In this document: piece after piece, positions 20,141-28,993 of the stretch
Numbering within the stretch: the first letter of the stretch is position 1
How the letters are laid out: every line of letters begins with the position of its first letter
Assembly: GCF_021698975.1 (NCBI RefSeq)
Contig: NZ_SSXA01000039.1
Coordinates: forward strand, 1-36,774
Source: Blastococcus sp. KM273128
GTDB lineage: Bacteria; Actinomycetota; Actinomycetes; Mycobacteriales; Geodermatophilaceae
Length of the DNA stretch: 36,774 bases
Reading direction: 5' to 3'
Made by a program: the position numbers and the translations under genes
Notes under the pieces: model-generated
What the model saw: only the letters and a program-made list of their open reading frames with translations
Databases searched by the model: none
What the model was told of the DNA's origin: nothing

Positions 20141-20607
20141 CCCAGCAGCGCCGCCTGCCGCCGCCGTTGCGTGGTGAGCCCCGGCTGGAGCACCACGCCG
20201 AGGAGCCACCGCCCGGCCAGCTGCGCCCCGTCGTCGTCGGTGCCGAGCACCGCCGCCAGCCGCCCGGTGAGCTCCGCCCACGCCGGCTCGCCGGGCGCCA
20301 GCAGCGCGACCAGCCGGTCCGGCTCGGCGGCGGCGAGCCGGCGCAGCACGGGATGGGTGGCGAGCTCGTCGGCGAGCCCCGCCAGCCCCTCGGCCGGGGG
20401 TAGGCCCGCGGCGAGGTCGGTGAGCCGCTGCAGCTCCACGCCCAGCAGCGCCCGGGCCACCTCGTCCTTGGTGCGGAAGTAGTTGTAGAGCGTGGCCTTG
20501 GCCACCCCGGCTGCGGCCGCCACCGACTGCATCGTGGCGCGCCGCAGACCCTGGGCGGCGAAGGCCTCGGCGGCGCCAGCGAGGAGCTCCGCCCGGGTGC
20601 GGTTCAC
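20116..20607 (-). CDS. TetR-family transcriptional regulator
   Basis: 163-aa regulator. The N-terminal TetR DNA-binding domain is clear: 'LLAGAAEAFAAQGLRRATMQ', 'VAAAAGVAKATLYNYFRTKDE'. The ligand-binding helices that follow are short and Ala/Leu-rich, so the total is about 20-40 residues below the family average. The GTG at 20607 is the closest start before the domain and lies 19 bases after the clgR stop, so cotranscription with clgR is likely. The gene ends inside the 3' end of the convergent GNAT gene. Target and ligand are unknown. Confidence 0.85.
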   Translation of the reverse strand: MNRTRAELLAGAAEAFAAQGLRRATMQSVAAAAGVAKATLYNYFRTKDEVARALLGVELQRLTDLAAGLPPAEGLAGLADELATHPVLRRLAAAEPDRLVALLAPGEPAWAELTGRLAAVLGTDDDGAQLAGRWLLGVVLQPGLTTQRRRQAALLGQLLGAAG

Positions 20608-20626
20608 GCCGCCCGGTGCGGGCGGG

Positions 20627-21025
20627 TCAGGCGGCGAGCGACACCGCGTCGCGCCGCGGGGCGGTGCGCCCCTGCCCCGCGCCGACGAGCGCCAGGGCGG
20701 GCTCGGCCGCGTCGGCCGGCTGCGGCGCGGGCGCGGTCCCGTCGGCGGGCGCCTCGGCCGGGCTCGCCAGCGGGCGGACGTCCGCACCTGCCGTGGCACC
20801 GCGCAGCTCGAGGCTCACCTCGGCGAGCAGGTCGGCCAGCTCCACGTCGAGGGCGTCGCAGATCGAGGCGAGCAGCTCGGAGGAGGCCTCCTTCTGCCCT
20901 CGCTCCACCTCGGAGAGGTAGCCGAGGCTGACCCGGGCGGCACCGGAGACGTCGCGCAACGTGCGGTGCTGACGCAGCCGGTGGCCGCGCAGCGTGTTCC
21001 CGAGCTGGGTGCGCAGCAGCGTCAT
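20627..21025 (-). CDS. clgR: XRE-family stress regulator ClgR
   Basis: 132-aa transcriptional activator of protease and envelope-stress genes (clp genes in corynebacteria and mycobacteria). The HTH is close to the family consensus: '[19 protein letters not shown]', '[20 protein letters not shown]', '[17 protein letters not shown]'. The C-terminal half is longer and more Pro/Ala-rich than in mycobacteria. It ends '...AVSLAA', the Ala-Ala C-terminus that makes ClgR a ClpP substrate in relatives. A GGAG site lies 9 bases before the ATG. It is downstream of rimO-pgsA-cinA (106-base gap). The same order clgR-pgsA near ftsK is known in mycobacteria. Confidence 0.92.
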   Translation of the reverse strand: MTLLRTQLGNTLRGHRLRQHRTLRDVSGAARVSLGYLSEVERGQKEASSELLASICDALDVELADLLAEVSLELRGATAGADVRPLASPAEAPADGTAPAPQPADAAEPALALVGAGQGRTAPRRDAVSLAA

Positions 21026-21131
21026 GGCCGTCTCCTGTCCTGCGAGCGGGGAAGCGGCGGTGCCGTCGGGCACCGTGCGCTCACGGTACGCGGCGCGTGC
21101 GCCGCCGGCCCACCGACGGGGCCGAGTCCGC

Positions 21132-21659
21132 TCATGGCGTAACGCCCTCCGCCCGACCGGCGTTCCCGGTGAGCCGGTCGCGGAGGGTGGTGAACGCGCT
21201 GGCCACCGCGCCGGCGCGCACCGCGGCGCGGTCACCGGGCAGGTCCAGCCGGACGACGTCGGTGCGCTCGCCGTCGCTGAGGCCCAGGTACACGGTTCCG
21301 GGACCGTGCCCGTCGACCGGGTCGGGGCCGGCGACGCCGGTGAGCCCGAGGCCGAAGGTGGCCGAGCACCGGGCGCGGATGCCCTCCGCCAGCGCCGCCG
21401 CCGTCTGCGGGCTGACCGGTCCGTGCGCGGCGAGCAGGCCGGCGGGCACACCGGCGAGCGCCGTCTTCAGGTCCGTCGCGTAGACGACGGCGCCTCCGCG
21501 CAGCGTCGCGCTGGCGCCGGGCACCGCGGCGAGGGTGGCGCAGAGCAGCCCCGCGGTGAGCGACTCGGCGGCCGCCACGGTCGCGCCGCGGGCCAGCAGA
21601 GCCCGGTGCACCTCCCCGGCGAGCGCCTCGAGCGCCGCCCCGGTCACCGGGGCCGCCAT
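21132..21659 (-). CDS. CinA C-terminal domain protein (nicotinamide-nucleotide amidase type)
   Basis: 175-aa stand-alone CinA_C domain. Relatives deamidate NMN to nicotinate mononucleotide (PncC). Conserved blocks: '[24 protein letters not shown]', '[20 protein letters not shown]', '[14 protein letters not shown]', '[13 protein letters not shown]' and 'GTVYLGL'. The catalytic Ser-Lys pair of the family (Ser in AESLTAG and a downstream Lys) is present. The N-terminal molybdopterin-binding-like half of full CinA is absent, as usual for this form. The ATG overlaps the pgsA stop by one base (TGATG). The order rimO-pgsA-cinA matches other actinobacteria. Confidence 0.88.
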   Translation of the reverse strand: MAAPVTGAALEALAGEVHRALLARGATVAAAESLTAGLLCATLAAVPGASATLRGGAVVYATDLKTALAGVPAGLLAAHGPVSPQTAAALAEGIRARCSATFGLGLTGVAGPDPVDGHGPGTVYLGLSDGERTDVVRLDLPGDRAAVRAGAVASAFTTLRDRLTGNAGRAEGVTP

Positions 21660-22333
21660 CAGGCCGCGCTGTCGCTGCGGGTGCCGGGACCGGCCCCGGC
21701 CGCCCTCCGCGCGGCGGCGGCGCGCATCGCGCGGGCGCTGGTCTGCCGCAGCGTGACGGCGCGGTAGACGTAGTCCAGGCCGGTGACCACGGTGAGCAGC
21801 ACGGCCGCGGCCATGACCCACCAGCGGGTGGTGGCCAGGGCCCCGCTCAGCGGCAGGATGTACAACCCGATCGCCAGCGACTGCAGGACGGTCTTGGCCT
21901 TGCCGCCCCGGCTGGCGGCGATGACGCCGTCCCGGATCACCCAGAACCGCAGCAGGGTGACCCCCACCTCGCGGACGAGGATCACCGCGGTCACCCACCA
22001 GGGCAGCAACGCCAGCACGGAGAGCCCGATCAGCGCGGTACCGGTGAGCGCCTTGTCGGCGATGGGGTCGGCGAGCTTGCCGAACTCGGTGACCTGACCG
22101 GTCCGCCGGGCGATGAGGCCGTCGTAGCGGTCGGTGAGGATCGCCAGGCCGAAGACGAGCGTGGCCCAGTAGCGGCTGGCGTCGTCCAGGCTGTCGTCGT
22201 GCAGCAGCAGGACGGCGAAGACCGGGACCACGGCCAGCCGCAGCACGGTCAGCGCGTTGGGGACGTTGACCAGCCGCACCGACTGGGGCGGCGTCGCTGC
22301 CGGGTCCGGGGCCACGTCCGTCACCCGGGTCAC
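21659..22333 (-). CDS. pgsA: CDP-diacylglycerol-glycerol-3-phosphate 3-phosphatidyltransferase
   Basis: 224-aa integral membrane enzyme that makes phosphatidylglycerol phosphate from CDP-diacylglycerol. The CDP-alcohol phosphotransferase motif D-G-x2-A-R-x8-G-x3-D-x3-D is intact in '[20 protein letters not shown]' followed by IAD. Several hydrophobic spans follow. The GTG at 22333 overlaps the rimO stop (GTGA). A GTG three codons inside is also possible. The C-terminus is an Ala/Arg-rich cytoplasmic tail. Mycobacteria have several related genes, and pgsA3 is the one in this position. The exact headgroup acceptor is therefore inferred from family and gene order. Confidence 0.9.
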   Translation of the reverse strand: MTRVTDVAPDPAATPPQSVRLVNVPNALTVLRLAVVPVFAVLLLHDDSLDDASRYWATLVFGLAILTDRYDGLIARRTGQVTEFGKLADPIADKALTGTALIGLSVLALLPWWVTAVILVREVGVTLLRFWVIRDGVIAASRGGKAKTVLQSLAIGLYILPLSGALATTRWWVMAAAVLLTVVTGLDYVYRAVTLRQTSARAMRAAAARRAAGAGPGTRSDSAA

Positions 22334-23784
22334 CGCCCGGCCGCGGTGGCGGCCGGCACGCGGGCGACGGCGAGCAGGTCGACCCCCTCGGTGCCGACCA
22401 CCTCGGCCGACACCACCTGCCCGGGGACCGAGCCGGCCGGGACCCCGCTGACCGTGGTCGTGCCGTCGGCGTCGGGGTCCTGGTGGGCGGCGTGCCCGAG
22501 CCAGGTGCCGGGGCCCTCCTCCACGGAGAGGTCCTCGGTGAGCAGCACCTCGACCTGCTCGCCGATCCGCTCCTCGGCGCGCTGGGCGGTCAGCTCCTCG
22601 ACCAGGTCGGTGATCCGGCGGACCCGGGCGTCGATCTCGTGCTGGTCGAGCTTGCCGTCCAGGCCGATCGCCTCGGTGCCCTCCTCGTCGGAGTAGCCGA
22701 AGACGCCGACGGCGTCGAGCCGGCCCTCGACGAGGAAGCGCTCGAGCTCGGCGACGTCGTCCTCGGTCTCCCCCGGGAAACCGAGGATGACGTTGGTGCG
22801 GAACCCCGCCGCCGGCGCGAGCGCACGTGCCCGCTCGATGAGCGCGAGGAAGTCGTCGGTCCCACCGAAGCGGCGCATGCGGCGCAGCAGCGACGGCGAG
22901 GAGTGCTGGAAGGAGAGGTCGAAGTACGGCGCCACCCCGTCGGTGGCGGCGATGACCTCCAGCAGACCCGGGCGGAGCTCGGCCGGCTGCAGGTACGCGA
23001 CCCGCACCCGGACGACGCCTTCGATCGCGGTCAGCTGCGGCAGCAGCTTCTCCAGCGAGCGCAGGTCGCCGAGGTCCTTGCCGTAGGAGGTCGAGTTCTC
23101 GCTGACCAGCACCAGCTCGGTGACGCCCTGCCCGGCCAGCCAGGCGGCCTCGGAGAGCACCTCGGCCGGCGGGCGGGAGACGAACGCACCGCGGAAGGTC
23201 GGGATCGCGCAGAACGCGCAGCGCCGGTCGCAGCCCGACGCCAGCTTGATCGCGGCGGACGGGCCGGCGGCCAGCCGACGGCGACGCAGCCAGTCGTGAC
23301 CGGGGATGGCCGGCCCGGCGTCCTCGACCCGGCCACCGGCCCCGGCGAGGACCGCCGAGCGCTCCACCGGGCTGATCGGCAGCAGCGTGCGCCGGTCCCG
23401 CGGCGTGTGCGGCACCAGTGGGCGCCCGGCGAGGACGTCGTCGAGACGCCCGCCGATCTGCGCGTAGTCGTCGAAGCCCAGGACGGTGGCCTCGGGCAGC
23501 GCGTCGGCGAGCTCGGTGCCGTAGCGCTCGGCCATGCAGCCGACGGCGACGACCGAGGCGCCGGAGTCGGTCGCAGCGAGGATCGCGTCGACGGAGTCCT
23601 TCTTCGCGCTCTCGATGAAGCCGCAGGTGTTGACGAGCACCGCGTCGGCGCCGTCGGCGTCCTCGACGAGCTCGTAGCCCTCGGCGGCGAGCCGGCCGGC
23701 GAGCTCCTCGGAGTCGACCTCGTTGCGAGCGCACCCGAGGGTCACCACGGCCACGGTCCGGGCAGGGCTGGGCGTGGCTGTCAC
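22330..23784 (-). CDS. rimO: Ribosomal protein S12 methylthiotransferase RimO
   Basis: 484-aa radical-SAM enzyme that methylthiolates the conserved Asp of ribosomal protein S12. Auxiliary-cluster cysteines are C18 ('[12 protein letters not shown]'), C54 ('[10 protein letters not shown]') and C83 ('VGCMAE'). The radical-SAM CxxxCxxC is C185/C189/C192 ('[10 protein letters not shown]'). '[17 protein letters not shown]' and the '[13 protein letters not shown]' block separate it from MiaB. A long linker (about residues 125-175) is present between the first two domains, and a TRAM domain ends the protein. The GTG at 23784 has a TACGAT box 6 bases upstream, giving a leaderless start and rejecting longer frames. 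First gene of rimO-pgsA-cinA. Confidence 0.94.
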   Translation of the reverse strand: MTATPSPARTVAVVTLGCARNEVDSEELAGRLAAEGYELVEDADGADAVLVNTCGFIESAKKDSVDAILAATDSGASVVAVGCMAERYGTELADALPEATVLGFDDYAQIGGRLDDVLAGRPLVPHTPRDRRTLLPISPVERSAVLAGAGGRVEDAGPAIPGHDWLRRRRLAAGPSAAIKLASGCDRRCAFCAIPTFRGAFVSRPPAEVLSEAAWLAGQGVTELVLVSENSTSYGKDLGDLRSLEKLLPQLTAIEGVVRVRVAYLQPAELRPGLLEVIAATDGVAPYFDLSFQHSSPSLLRRMRRFGGTDDFLALIERARALAPAAGFRTNVILGFPGETEDDVAELERFLVEGRLDAVGVFGYSDEEGTEAIGLDGKLDQHEIDARVRRITDLVEELTAQRAEERIGEQVEVLLTEDLSVEEGPGTWLGHAAHQDPDADGTTTVSGVPAGSVPGQVVSAEVVGTEGVDLLAVARVPAATAAGR

Positions 23785-23790
23785 CGCCCC

Positions 23791-23796
23791 ATCGTA
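23791..23796 (-). promoter_or_regulatory. -10 box of rimO (leaderless)
   Basis: TACGAT on the minus strand, 6 bases before the rimO GTG at 23784. Confidence 0.6.
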
Positions 23797-23798
23797 GG

Positions 23799-23900
23799 TG
23801 AAGGACCTCCGTGCCCCCCGACCCTCGCCCGGCCTCGTCCGGAGGCTCGCCCGAGCATGCGAGGGAGGAGCGGGACGAGGTCCTTCAACCTGCACGGAGG
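23799..23900. repeat. Nested inverted repeat in the ftsK-rimO gap
   Basis: An 11-bp perfect outer stem (23799-23809 with 23877-23887) encloses a 7-bp middle stem (23822-23828 with 23859-23865) and a 5-bp inner hairpin (23832-23836 with 23842-23846). An overlapping 9-bp arm (23806-23814) pairs with 23892-23900, so two outer pairings compete. The segment is noncoding on both strands as far as I can tell. Confidence 0.8.
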
Positions 23901-23916
23901 CCGTTCCAGGCGGTCA

Positions 23917-23948
23917 CCCCGGCTCGGCCGGGGCCTTGCAGGAAGGCC
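23917..23948 (-). terminator. Paired hairpins after ftsK
   Basis: Two overlapping hairpins lie just downstream of the ftsK stop (23969): a 7-bp stem (23917-23923 with 23927-23933, loop TCG) and a 6-bp stem (23932-23937 with 23943-23948, loop GCAGG). They probably terminate or process ftsK transcripts. Confidence 0.6.
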
Positions 23949-23968
23949 ACCGGCGGCGGGGCCCACCG

Positions 23969-26485
23969 TCAGGCGTCCCCTCCGCCCCGCAGGGTGAACA
24001 GGGTGGCCTCGAGCTCGTCGGGCTTGACCAGCACGTCGCGCGCCTTGGACCCCTCGGAGGGACCGACGATGCCGCGGCTCTCCATCAGGTCCATCAGGCG
24101 GCCGGCCTTGGCGAAGCCGACCCGGAGCTTGCGCTGCAGCATCGACGTCGAGCCGAACTGGCTGGTGACGATGAGCTCGACGGCCTGGAGCAGCAGGTCG
24201 AGGTCACCGCCGATGTCCTCGTCGATCTCCTTCTTCTCGCCGCCGCCACCGGCGGTGAAGACCTCCTCCCGGTACTCGGGCTCGGCCTGGCGCTTGGTGA
24301 ACTCGACGACCGCCTCGATCTCGGCGTCGGTGACGAAGGCGCCCTGGACGCGCATCGGCTTGCCCGCGCCGATCGGCATGAAGAGGGCGTCACCCATGCC
24401 GATGAGCTTCTCCGCTCCCGGCTGGTCGAGGATGACCCGGCTGTCGGTGAGGCTGGAGGTCGAGAACGCCAGCCGCGAGGGCACGTTGGCCTTGATCAGA
24501 CCCGTGACGACGTCGACCGACGGGCGCTGCGTCGCGAGGATCAGGTGGATGCCGGCGGCGCGCGCCTTCTGGGTGATCCGGACGATGTGCTCCTCGACGT
24601 CGCGCGGGGCCACCATCATCAGGTCGGCGAGCTCGTCGACGATCGCGAGGATGTACGGGTAGGGCCGGTAGACCCGCTCGCTGCCGGGCGGGGCGGTGAT
24701 CTCGCCCTTCTCGACCTTGCGGTTGAAGTCGTCGATGTGCCGCACCCCGGTGGACCGCATGTCCTGGTAGCGCTGCTCCATCTCCTCGACCAGCCAGGCC
24801 AGCGCGGTGGCGGCCTTCTTCGGGTCGGTGATGATCGGCGTGATCAGGTGCGGGATGCCGTCGTAGGGCGTGAGCTCGACCATCTTCGGGTCGACCAGGA
24901 TCATCCGCAGCTGCTCGGGCGTGGCCCGCAGCAGCAGCGAGGTCAGGATCGAGTTGACGCAGCTGGACTTACCGGCACCGGTGGCGCCGGCGACGAGCAG
25001 GTGCGGCATCTTCGCCAGGTTGGCGCAGACGAACCCGCCCTCGATGTCCTTGCCCAGCCCGACCAGCATCGGGTGCGGGTCCTGCTTGGCGGCCTGCGAG
25101 CGCAGCACGTCGCCGAGGCTGACCTTCTCGCGGTCGGTGTTGGGCACCTCGATGCCGACGGCGGACTTACCAGGGATCGGCGCCAGGATGCGGATGTTGT
25201 CGTTCGCGACCGCGTAGGCCATGTTCTTGGTCAGCGCGGTGATCTTCTCGACCTTCACGCCCTGGCCGAGCTCGACCTCGTAGCGGGTGACCGTCGGGCC
25301 GCGGGTGAAGCCGGTGACGGCGGCGTCGATGTTGAACTGCTCGAGCACGCCGCTGATCGCCTCGATGGCGACGTCGTTGGCCTTCGACCGCGCCCGCGGC
25401 GGGTCGCCCGGCCGCAGCGTGGACAGCGCCGGCAGCACGTAGTCGCCCTCGACCGGCTGGATGGACAGCTGCTCGGGCTCGGTGATCGGCGGCAGGTCCT
25501 CCGGCGGGGAGGTGCGGTCCTCGACGGGCCGGCGGACGGCCGGCACGGGCGGCGGCGGGGCGGCCAGCACCGTGTGCTCGGGCTCGGTGGTGCGGGTGGC
25601 CTCCGGCGCCTCCGCGTAGGCCCCGTGGTCGATAGGGCCGGTGGTGAGCAGGTCCTCCGACAGCGAGGAGCGGCGCCGGCGGCTCTTCGGCGCCGGCTCC
25701 TCCTCCACCTCGTCGTCGTAGTCGTCCTCGTCGTACTCGTCGTCGTCCCGGCCGAGCAGGCGGTCGGTGGCCTCGCGCAGCCGCTCCGGGATCTGGTGCA
25801 CCGGCGTCGCGGTGATCACGAGCAACCCGAAGAAGGCCAGCAGCGCGAGCAGGACGACGGTGACCACCGCCCCGACGCCCGCGACCAGCGGCGTGCCGAC
25901 GGCCCAGCCGACCAGCCCGCCCGAGCCCGGCTCGCCGGCCGCGGGGACCGCCGGGGTGCCGACGACGTGGGCGATGCCGAGGACCGACGCGACGGCGCAC
26001 AGCCAGCCGATCGCCAGCCGCCCGCGCGCCTCGGGGCGGGGGCCGCGCCGGAGGAGCCGCAGCGCGGCGAAGAGGAGGACGACGGGCAGCACCATCACCA
26101 GCGAGCCGATGATCCAGCGCACGCCGTCGGTCAGCGCGGCGCCGACCGGTCCGATGCCGTTGCTCCAGGCGGCCGCGCCGAGCACGATCGCGAGCCCGAG
26201 GACGGCCAGGCCGACCCCGTCGCGGCGGTGCTCGGGGGCCAGCGGCTCGGCCTCCTCCGGCCGGGCGACCGACCGGGCCAGCCCGCCGGCGCCGCGGGCG
26301 AGCAGGTTCCAGCCGCCGCTGGCGATGCGCCAGACCGAGCCGCCCGACGAGGACGGCTTCGAGCGGGCCGGTTGCCGCCGGTTGGGTGCCCGCTTGGCGG
26401 CGGGGCGCTTCTTGCTCGCCGCCGTCGAGCCCGACCGGCTGCGGGAGGCGGCCGGCCGGCGGTTCGGCGTGGTGCGGGCAGGCAT
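23969..26485 (-). CDS. ftsK: DNA translocase FtsK
   Basis: 838-aa septal DNA pump that clears the chromosome terminus at division. The N-terminal basic, Ser/Ala-rich region (1-60) is followed by four membrane spans (about 90-240). An acidic linker ('[18 protein letters not shown]') and a Pro-rich stretch come next. The motor has Walker [10 protein letters not shown] (500-508) and Walker B '[10 protein letters not shown]' (D617/E618). The C-terminal gamma winged helix ('[20 protein letters not shown]') reads the polarity sequences. The total is short next to E. coli FtsK because of the short linker, as in other actinobacteria. The ATG has a TACGGT box 7 bases upstream. It is divergent from the S9 peptidase. 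Confidence 0.96.
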   Translation of the reverse strand: MPARTTPNRRPAASRSRSGSTAASKKRPAAKRAPNRRQPARSKPSSSGGSVWRIASGGWNLLARGAGGLARSVARPEEAEPLAPEHRRDGVGLAVLGLAIVLGAAAWSNGIGPVGAALTDGVRWIIGSLVMVLPVVLLFAALRLLRRGPRPEARGRLAIGWLCAVASVLGIAHVVGTPAVPAAGEPGSGGLVGWAVGTPLVAGVGAVVTVVLLALLAFFGLLVITATPVHQIPERLREATDRLLGRDDDEYDEDDYDDEVEEEPAPKSRRRRSSLSEDLLTTGPIDHGAYAEAPEATRTTEPEHTVLAAPPPPVPAVRRPVEDRTSPPEDLPPITEPEQLSIQPVEGDYVLPALSTLRPGDPPRARSKANDVAIEAISGVLEQFNIDAAVTGFTRGPTVTRYEVELGQGVKVEKITALTKNMAYAVANDNIRILAPIPGKSAVGIEVPNTDREKVSLGDVLRSQAAKQDPHPMLVGLGKDIEGGFVCANLAKMPHLLVAGATGAGKSSCVNSILTSLLLRATPEQLRMILVDPKMVELTPYDGIPHLITPIITDPKKAATALAWLVEEMEQRYQDMRSTGVRHIDDFNRKVEKGEITAPPGSERVYRPYPYILAIVDELADLMMVAPRDVEEHIVRITQKARAAGIHLILATQRPSVDVVTGLIKANVPSRLAFSTSSLTDSRVILDQPGAEKLIGMGDALFMPIGAGKPMRVQGAFVTDAEIEAVVEFTKRQAEPEYREEVFTAGGGGEKKEIDEDIGGDLDLLLQAVELIVTSQFGSTSMLQRKLRVGFAKAGRLMDLMESRGIVGPSEGSKARDVLVKPDELEATLFTLRGGGDA

Positions 26486-26492
26486 GCGTCAG

Positions 26493-26498
26493 ACCGTA
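26493..26498 (-). promoter_or_regulatory. -10 box of ftsK (leaderless)
   Basis: TACGGT on the minus strand, 7 bases before the ATG at 26485. Confidence 0.6.
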
Positions 26499-26558
26499 AT
26501 CCCGTGACGGCCCCCCGGCAGGCAGGCCGGATGTCGTGTCCCGCTCACCGCCGTCCCA

Positions 26559-26564
26559 TAACGT
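26559..26564 (+). promoter_or_regulatory. -10 box of the S9 peptidase gene (leaderless)
   Basis: TAACGT, followed by 7 bases and the ATG at 26572. Confidence 0.6.
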
Positions 26565-26571
26565 CACACGC

Positions 26572-28506
26572 ATGAGCACCCCGCTCCCCCACGGCAGCTG
26601 GCCCACCCCCGTCACCTCCGAGCTCGTCGTGCGGTCCGCGGCCCGCCTCGGCGAGGTGGTGGTGGACGGCCCGGACGTCTGGTGGGCCGAGTCCCGGCCC
26701 GCCGAGGGCGGCCGCACGGCGCTCGTGCGGCGCACCGCGGACGGCGAGGTCACCGACGCGCTGCCTGCCCCGTGGAACGCCCGCACCCGGGTGCACGAGT
26801 ACGGCGGCGGGGCCTGGACAGTCTCCGGGGGCGTCCTCTGGTTCACGGAGTTCTCGGACCAGCGGCTGTACCGGCTGGCGCCCGGCGACGGCGCCCCCGT
26901 CGCGGTGACCCCCGAGCCGGCGATCCCTTCGGGCGTCCGGTACGCCGACCTGGTGGTGGTCGCGGACGGCCTGCTCGCCGTGCGGGAGACCCATGCCGCG
27001 TCCGGCGCAGCGGCCGACGTGGTGAACGAGATCGTGCGGGTGCGGCCCGACGGCGCCAGCGAGGTGCTGGTGTCCGGCCCCGACTTTGTCGCGGCCCCGC
27101 GCCCCGCCCCGGACGGCGTCACGCTCGCGTGGCTGCAGTGGGACCACCCCGACATGCCGTGGGACAGCGCGCAGCTCGTGGTCCGGGCGGCCGACGGCAC
27201 CGAGCACGTCATCGCGGGCGGGCCGGGCGAGTCCGCCGTCCAGCCGGTCTGGGGGGAGGACCTCGCGCTCTGGTGGCTGGACGACCGCACGAACTTCTGG
27301 TCGCTGCACCGCAAGCGGCCGCACGAGCAGCCCGGGCTCGTCGTCGACGTCAGGAGCGACATCGGCGGCCCCCAGTGGCTGTTCGGCCAGTCCCGCTACG
27401 CGCTCCTGGACGACGGGCGCGTGGTGCTCGCCTACGGCCGGGAGGGCCGCGACCGCCTCGCCGTGCTGACCCCGGGTGGGCAGCCGCGCGAGCTGGACCT
27501 GCCCTACGGCACCTTCCGGTACGTCACGGCGCAGGGCACCGGCGTCGTCTGCGTCGCCGGCGGCCCGGCGAGCGAGCCGGTGGTGCTGCGCGTGGACGCC
27601 GGCAGCGGCGCCACCGAGGTGCTGCGGCCGGCGCGGGAGCTGGGGCTGGACCCGGCCTGGTTCTCCCGGCCCGAGCACGTCACGTTCCCGACCGAGGACC
27701 GCGGCACCGGCATCGGCGAGGCCCACGCGCTGGTCTTCCCGCCGGCCAACCCCGGGGCGACGGCTCCCGCCGGCAGCCTCCCGCCGCTGGTCGTCGTCGT
27801 CCACGGCGGGCCGACCGCCGCCGCCGTCCCCGTGCTGAACCTGGAGATCCAGTACTGGACCTCCCGCGGGTTCTGCGTCGCGGACGTCGACTACCGCGGC
27901 TCGGTGGGCTACGGCCGCCGCTACCGCGACGCGCTCCGGGGTCGGTGGGGCGTGGTCGACCTCGACGACGTCGTCGCCTGCGCGCGCTTCCTCGCCGACG
28001 CCGGGCGGGTCGACCCGGCGCGCATGGCCATCCGCGGCGGCTCGGCCGGCGGCTACACGACGCTGGCCGCGCTGTCGATGCGCCCGGGTGTCTTCACCGC
28101 CGGCGCCAGCCATTACGGCGTCGCCGACCTCGGCGCGCTCGCCGCCGAGACGCACAAGTTCGAGTCGCGCTACCTCGACGGGCTGGTCGCCCCCTGGCCG
28201 TCGGGCCGGGCGGTCTACGACGAGCGCTCGCCGATCAACCACGTCGACGCCCTCGACACCCCGCTGGCGGTGTTCCAGGGCGACGAGGACGCGGTCGTGC
28301 CCCCGGACCAGGCCGAGGCGATCGTGGCCGCGCTGCGCGCCAAGGGCGTCCCGCACACCTACCTGCTCTTCGCCGGCGAGCAGCACGGCTTCCGCAAGGC
28401 CGAGAACATCCGGGCCGCCCTGGACGGCGAGCTGTCCTTCTACGCGCAGGTGTGGGGTTTCGACCTGCCCGCCGATGAGGGCATCACCCCGGTGCCGATC
28501 AGCTGA
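26572..28506 (+). CDS. S9-family serine peptidase (prolyl oligopeptidase / acylaminoacyl-peptidase type)
   Basis: 644-aa cytoplasmic peptidase with no signal peptide. An N-terminal beta-propeller of about 370 residues ('VHEYGGGAWTVSGGVLWF' and similar blades) gates a C-terminal alpha/beta-hydrolase domain. The catalytic triad is Ser491 in 'GGSAGGY', Asp573 in 'GDEDAVVP' and His605 in 'EQHGFRK'. 'VVVHGGPTAAAVP' forms the oxyanion region. The family cleaves short peptides, often after proline or at acylated N-termini. The exact specificity cannot be read here. The start is fixed by the -10 box 7 bases upstream. Its last 8 bases overlap the 3' end of the DinB-fold gene on the other strand. Confidence 0.9.
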   Translation: MSTPLPHGSWPTPVTSELVVRSAARLGEVVVDGPDVWWAESRPAEGGRTALVRRTADGEVTDALPAPWNARTRVHEYGGGAWTVSGGVLWFTEFSDQRLYRLAPGDGAPVAVTPEPAIPSGVRYADLVVVADGLLAVRETHAASGAAADVVNEIVRVRPDGASEVLVSGPDFVAAPRPAPDGVTLAWLQWDHPDMPWDSAQLVVRAADGTEHVIAGGPGESAVQPVWGEDLALWWLDDRTNFWSLHRKRPHEQPGLVVDVRSDIGGPQWLFGQSRYALLDDGRVVLAYGREGRDRLAVLTPGGQPRELDLPYGTFRYVTAQGTGVVCVAGGPASEPVVLRVDAGSGATEVLRPARELGLDPAWFSRPEHVTFPTEDRGTGIGEAHALVFPPANPGATAPAGSLPPLVVVVHGGPTAAAVPVLNLEIQYWTSRGFCVADVDYRGSVGYGRRYRDALRGRWGVVDLDDVVACARFLADAGRVDPARMAIRGGSAGGYTTLAALSMRPGVFTAGASHYGVADLGALAAETHKFESRYLDGLVAPWPSGRAVYDERSPINHVDALDTPLAVFQGDEDAVVPPDQAEAIVAALRAKGVPHTYLLFAGEQHGFRKAENIRAALDGELSFYAQVWGFDLPADEGITPVPIS

Positions 28507-28987
28507 GCCGGCCGGCGATGACCTGCTCGCGGAGGATGTCGGCGTGGCCGCCGTGCTCGGCGAGCTCCCGGAGCACGTGCAGGTAGACCCAGCGCAGCGG
28601 CAACGACCCCCGCCGGTTGCCGTGCACCAGGTCGTCGAGGTCCAGGTCGGCGGTGGCCCGCCGGGACGCCGCGCAGGCCTCCCGGTGCGCCCGGGTGACC
28701 GAGGCGATGGTGTCCTCGTCGCCGAGCACGAAGGACTCGTCCACGGTCTCCGGGATGCCGATCTCCGCGCGGGAGCGGCAGGAGATCGCCTCGTCGAACC
28801 ACACCCGCTCGACGAAGGCAGCGTGCTTGACCAGGCCGAGCAGGGTGGTGAGCGAGGGCACCAGCGAGCGCCGCGCCTCCTCCTCGGTGAGCCCGTCCAG
28901 GCAGCTGCGGAGCGCCTCCCGGTGCTCGTCGAGGAACGCCTCCAGCTGCGCCCGCAGCGGCTCGCGGAGCACGTCCTGGCTGCCCAC
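28499..28987 (-). CDS. DinB/DUF664-family putative metal-dependent protein
   Basis: 162-aa four-helix-bundle protein. The metal-binding histidines typical of DinB-like folds are present: His55 ('GLVKHAAFVE') and His145/His148 ('LAEHGGHADILREQ'). The DUF664 subgroup includes mycothiol-dependent transferases in actinobacteria, so a thiol-transfer or detoxification role is possible but unproven. The GTG start is 6 bases after the rnj stop, so it belongs to the dapA-rnj transcript. The 3' end overlaps the S9 peptidase gene tail to tail. Confidence 0.85.
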   Translation of the reverse strand: MGSQDVLREPLRAQLEAFLDEHREALRSCLDGLTEEEARRSLVPSLTTLLGLVKHAAFVERVWFDEAISCRSRAEIGIPETVDESFVLGDEDTIASVTRAHREACAASRRATADLDLDDLVHGNRRGSLPLRWVYLHVLRELAEHGGHADILREQVIAGRLS

Positions 28988-28993
28988 CCGGGC

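Noticed and set aside
23798..26575. Plus-strand frame of about 925 codons opposite ftsK
   Set aside because: It reads as His/Asp/Val/Leu-rich low-complexity sequence, typical of the reverse of GC-rich coding DNA. ftsK is clearly the real gene.
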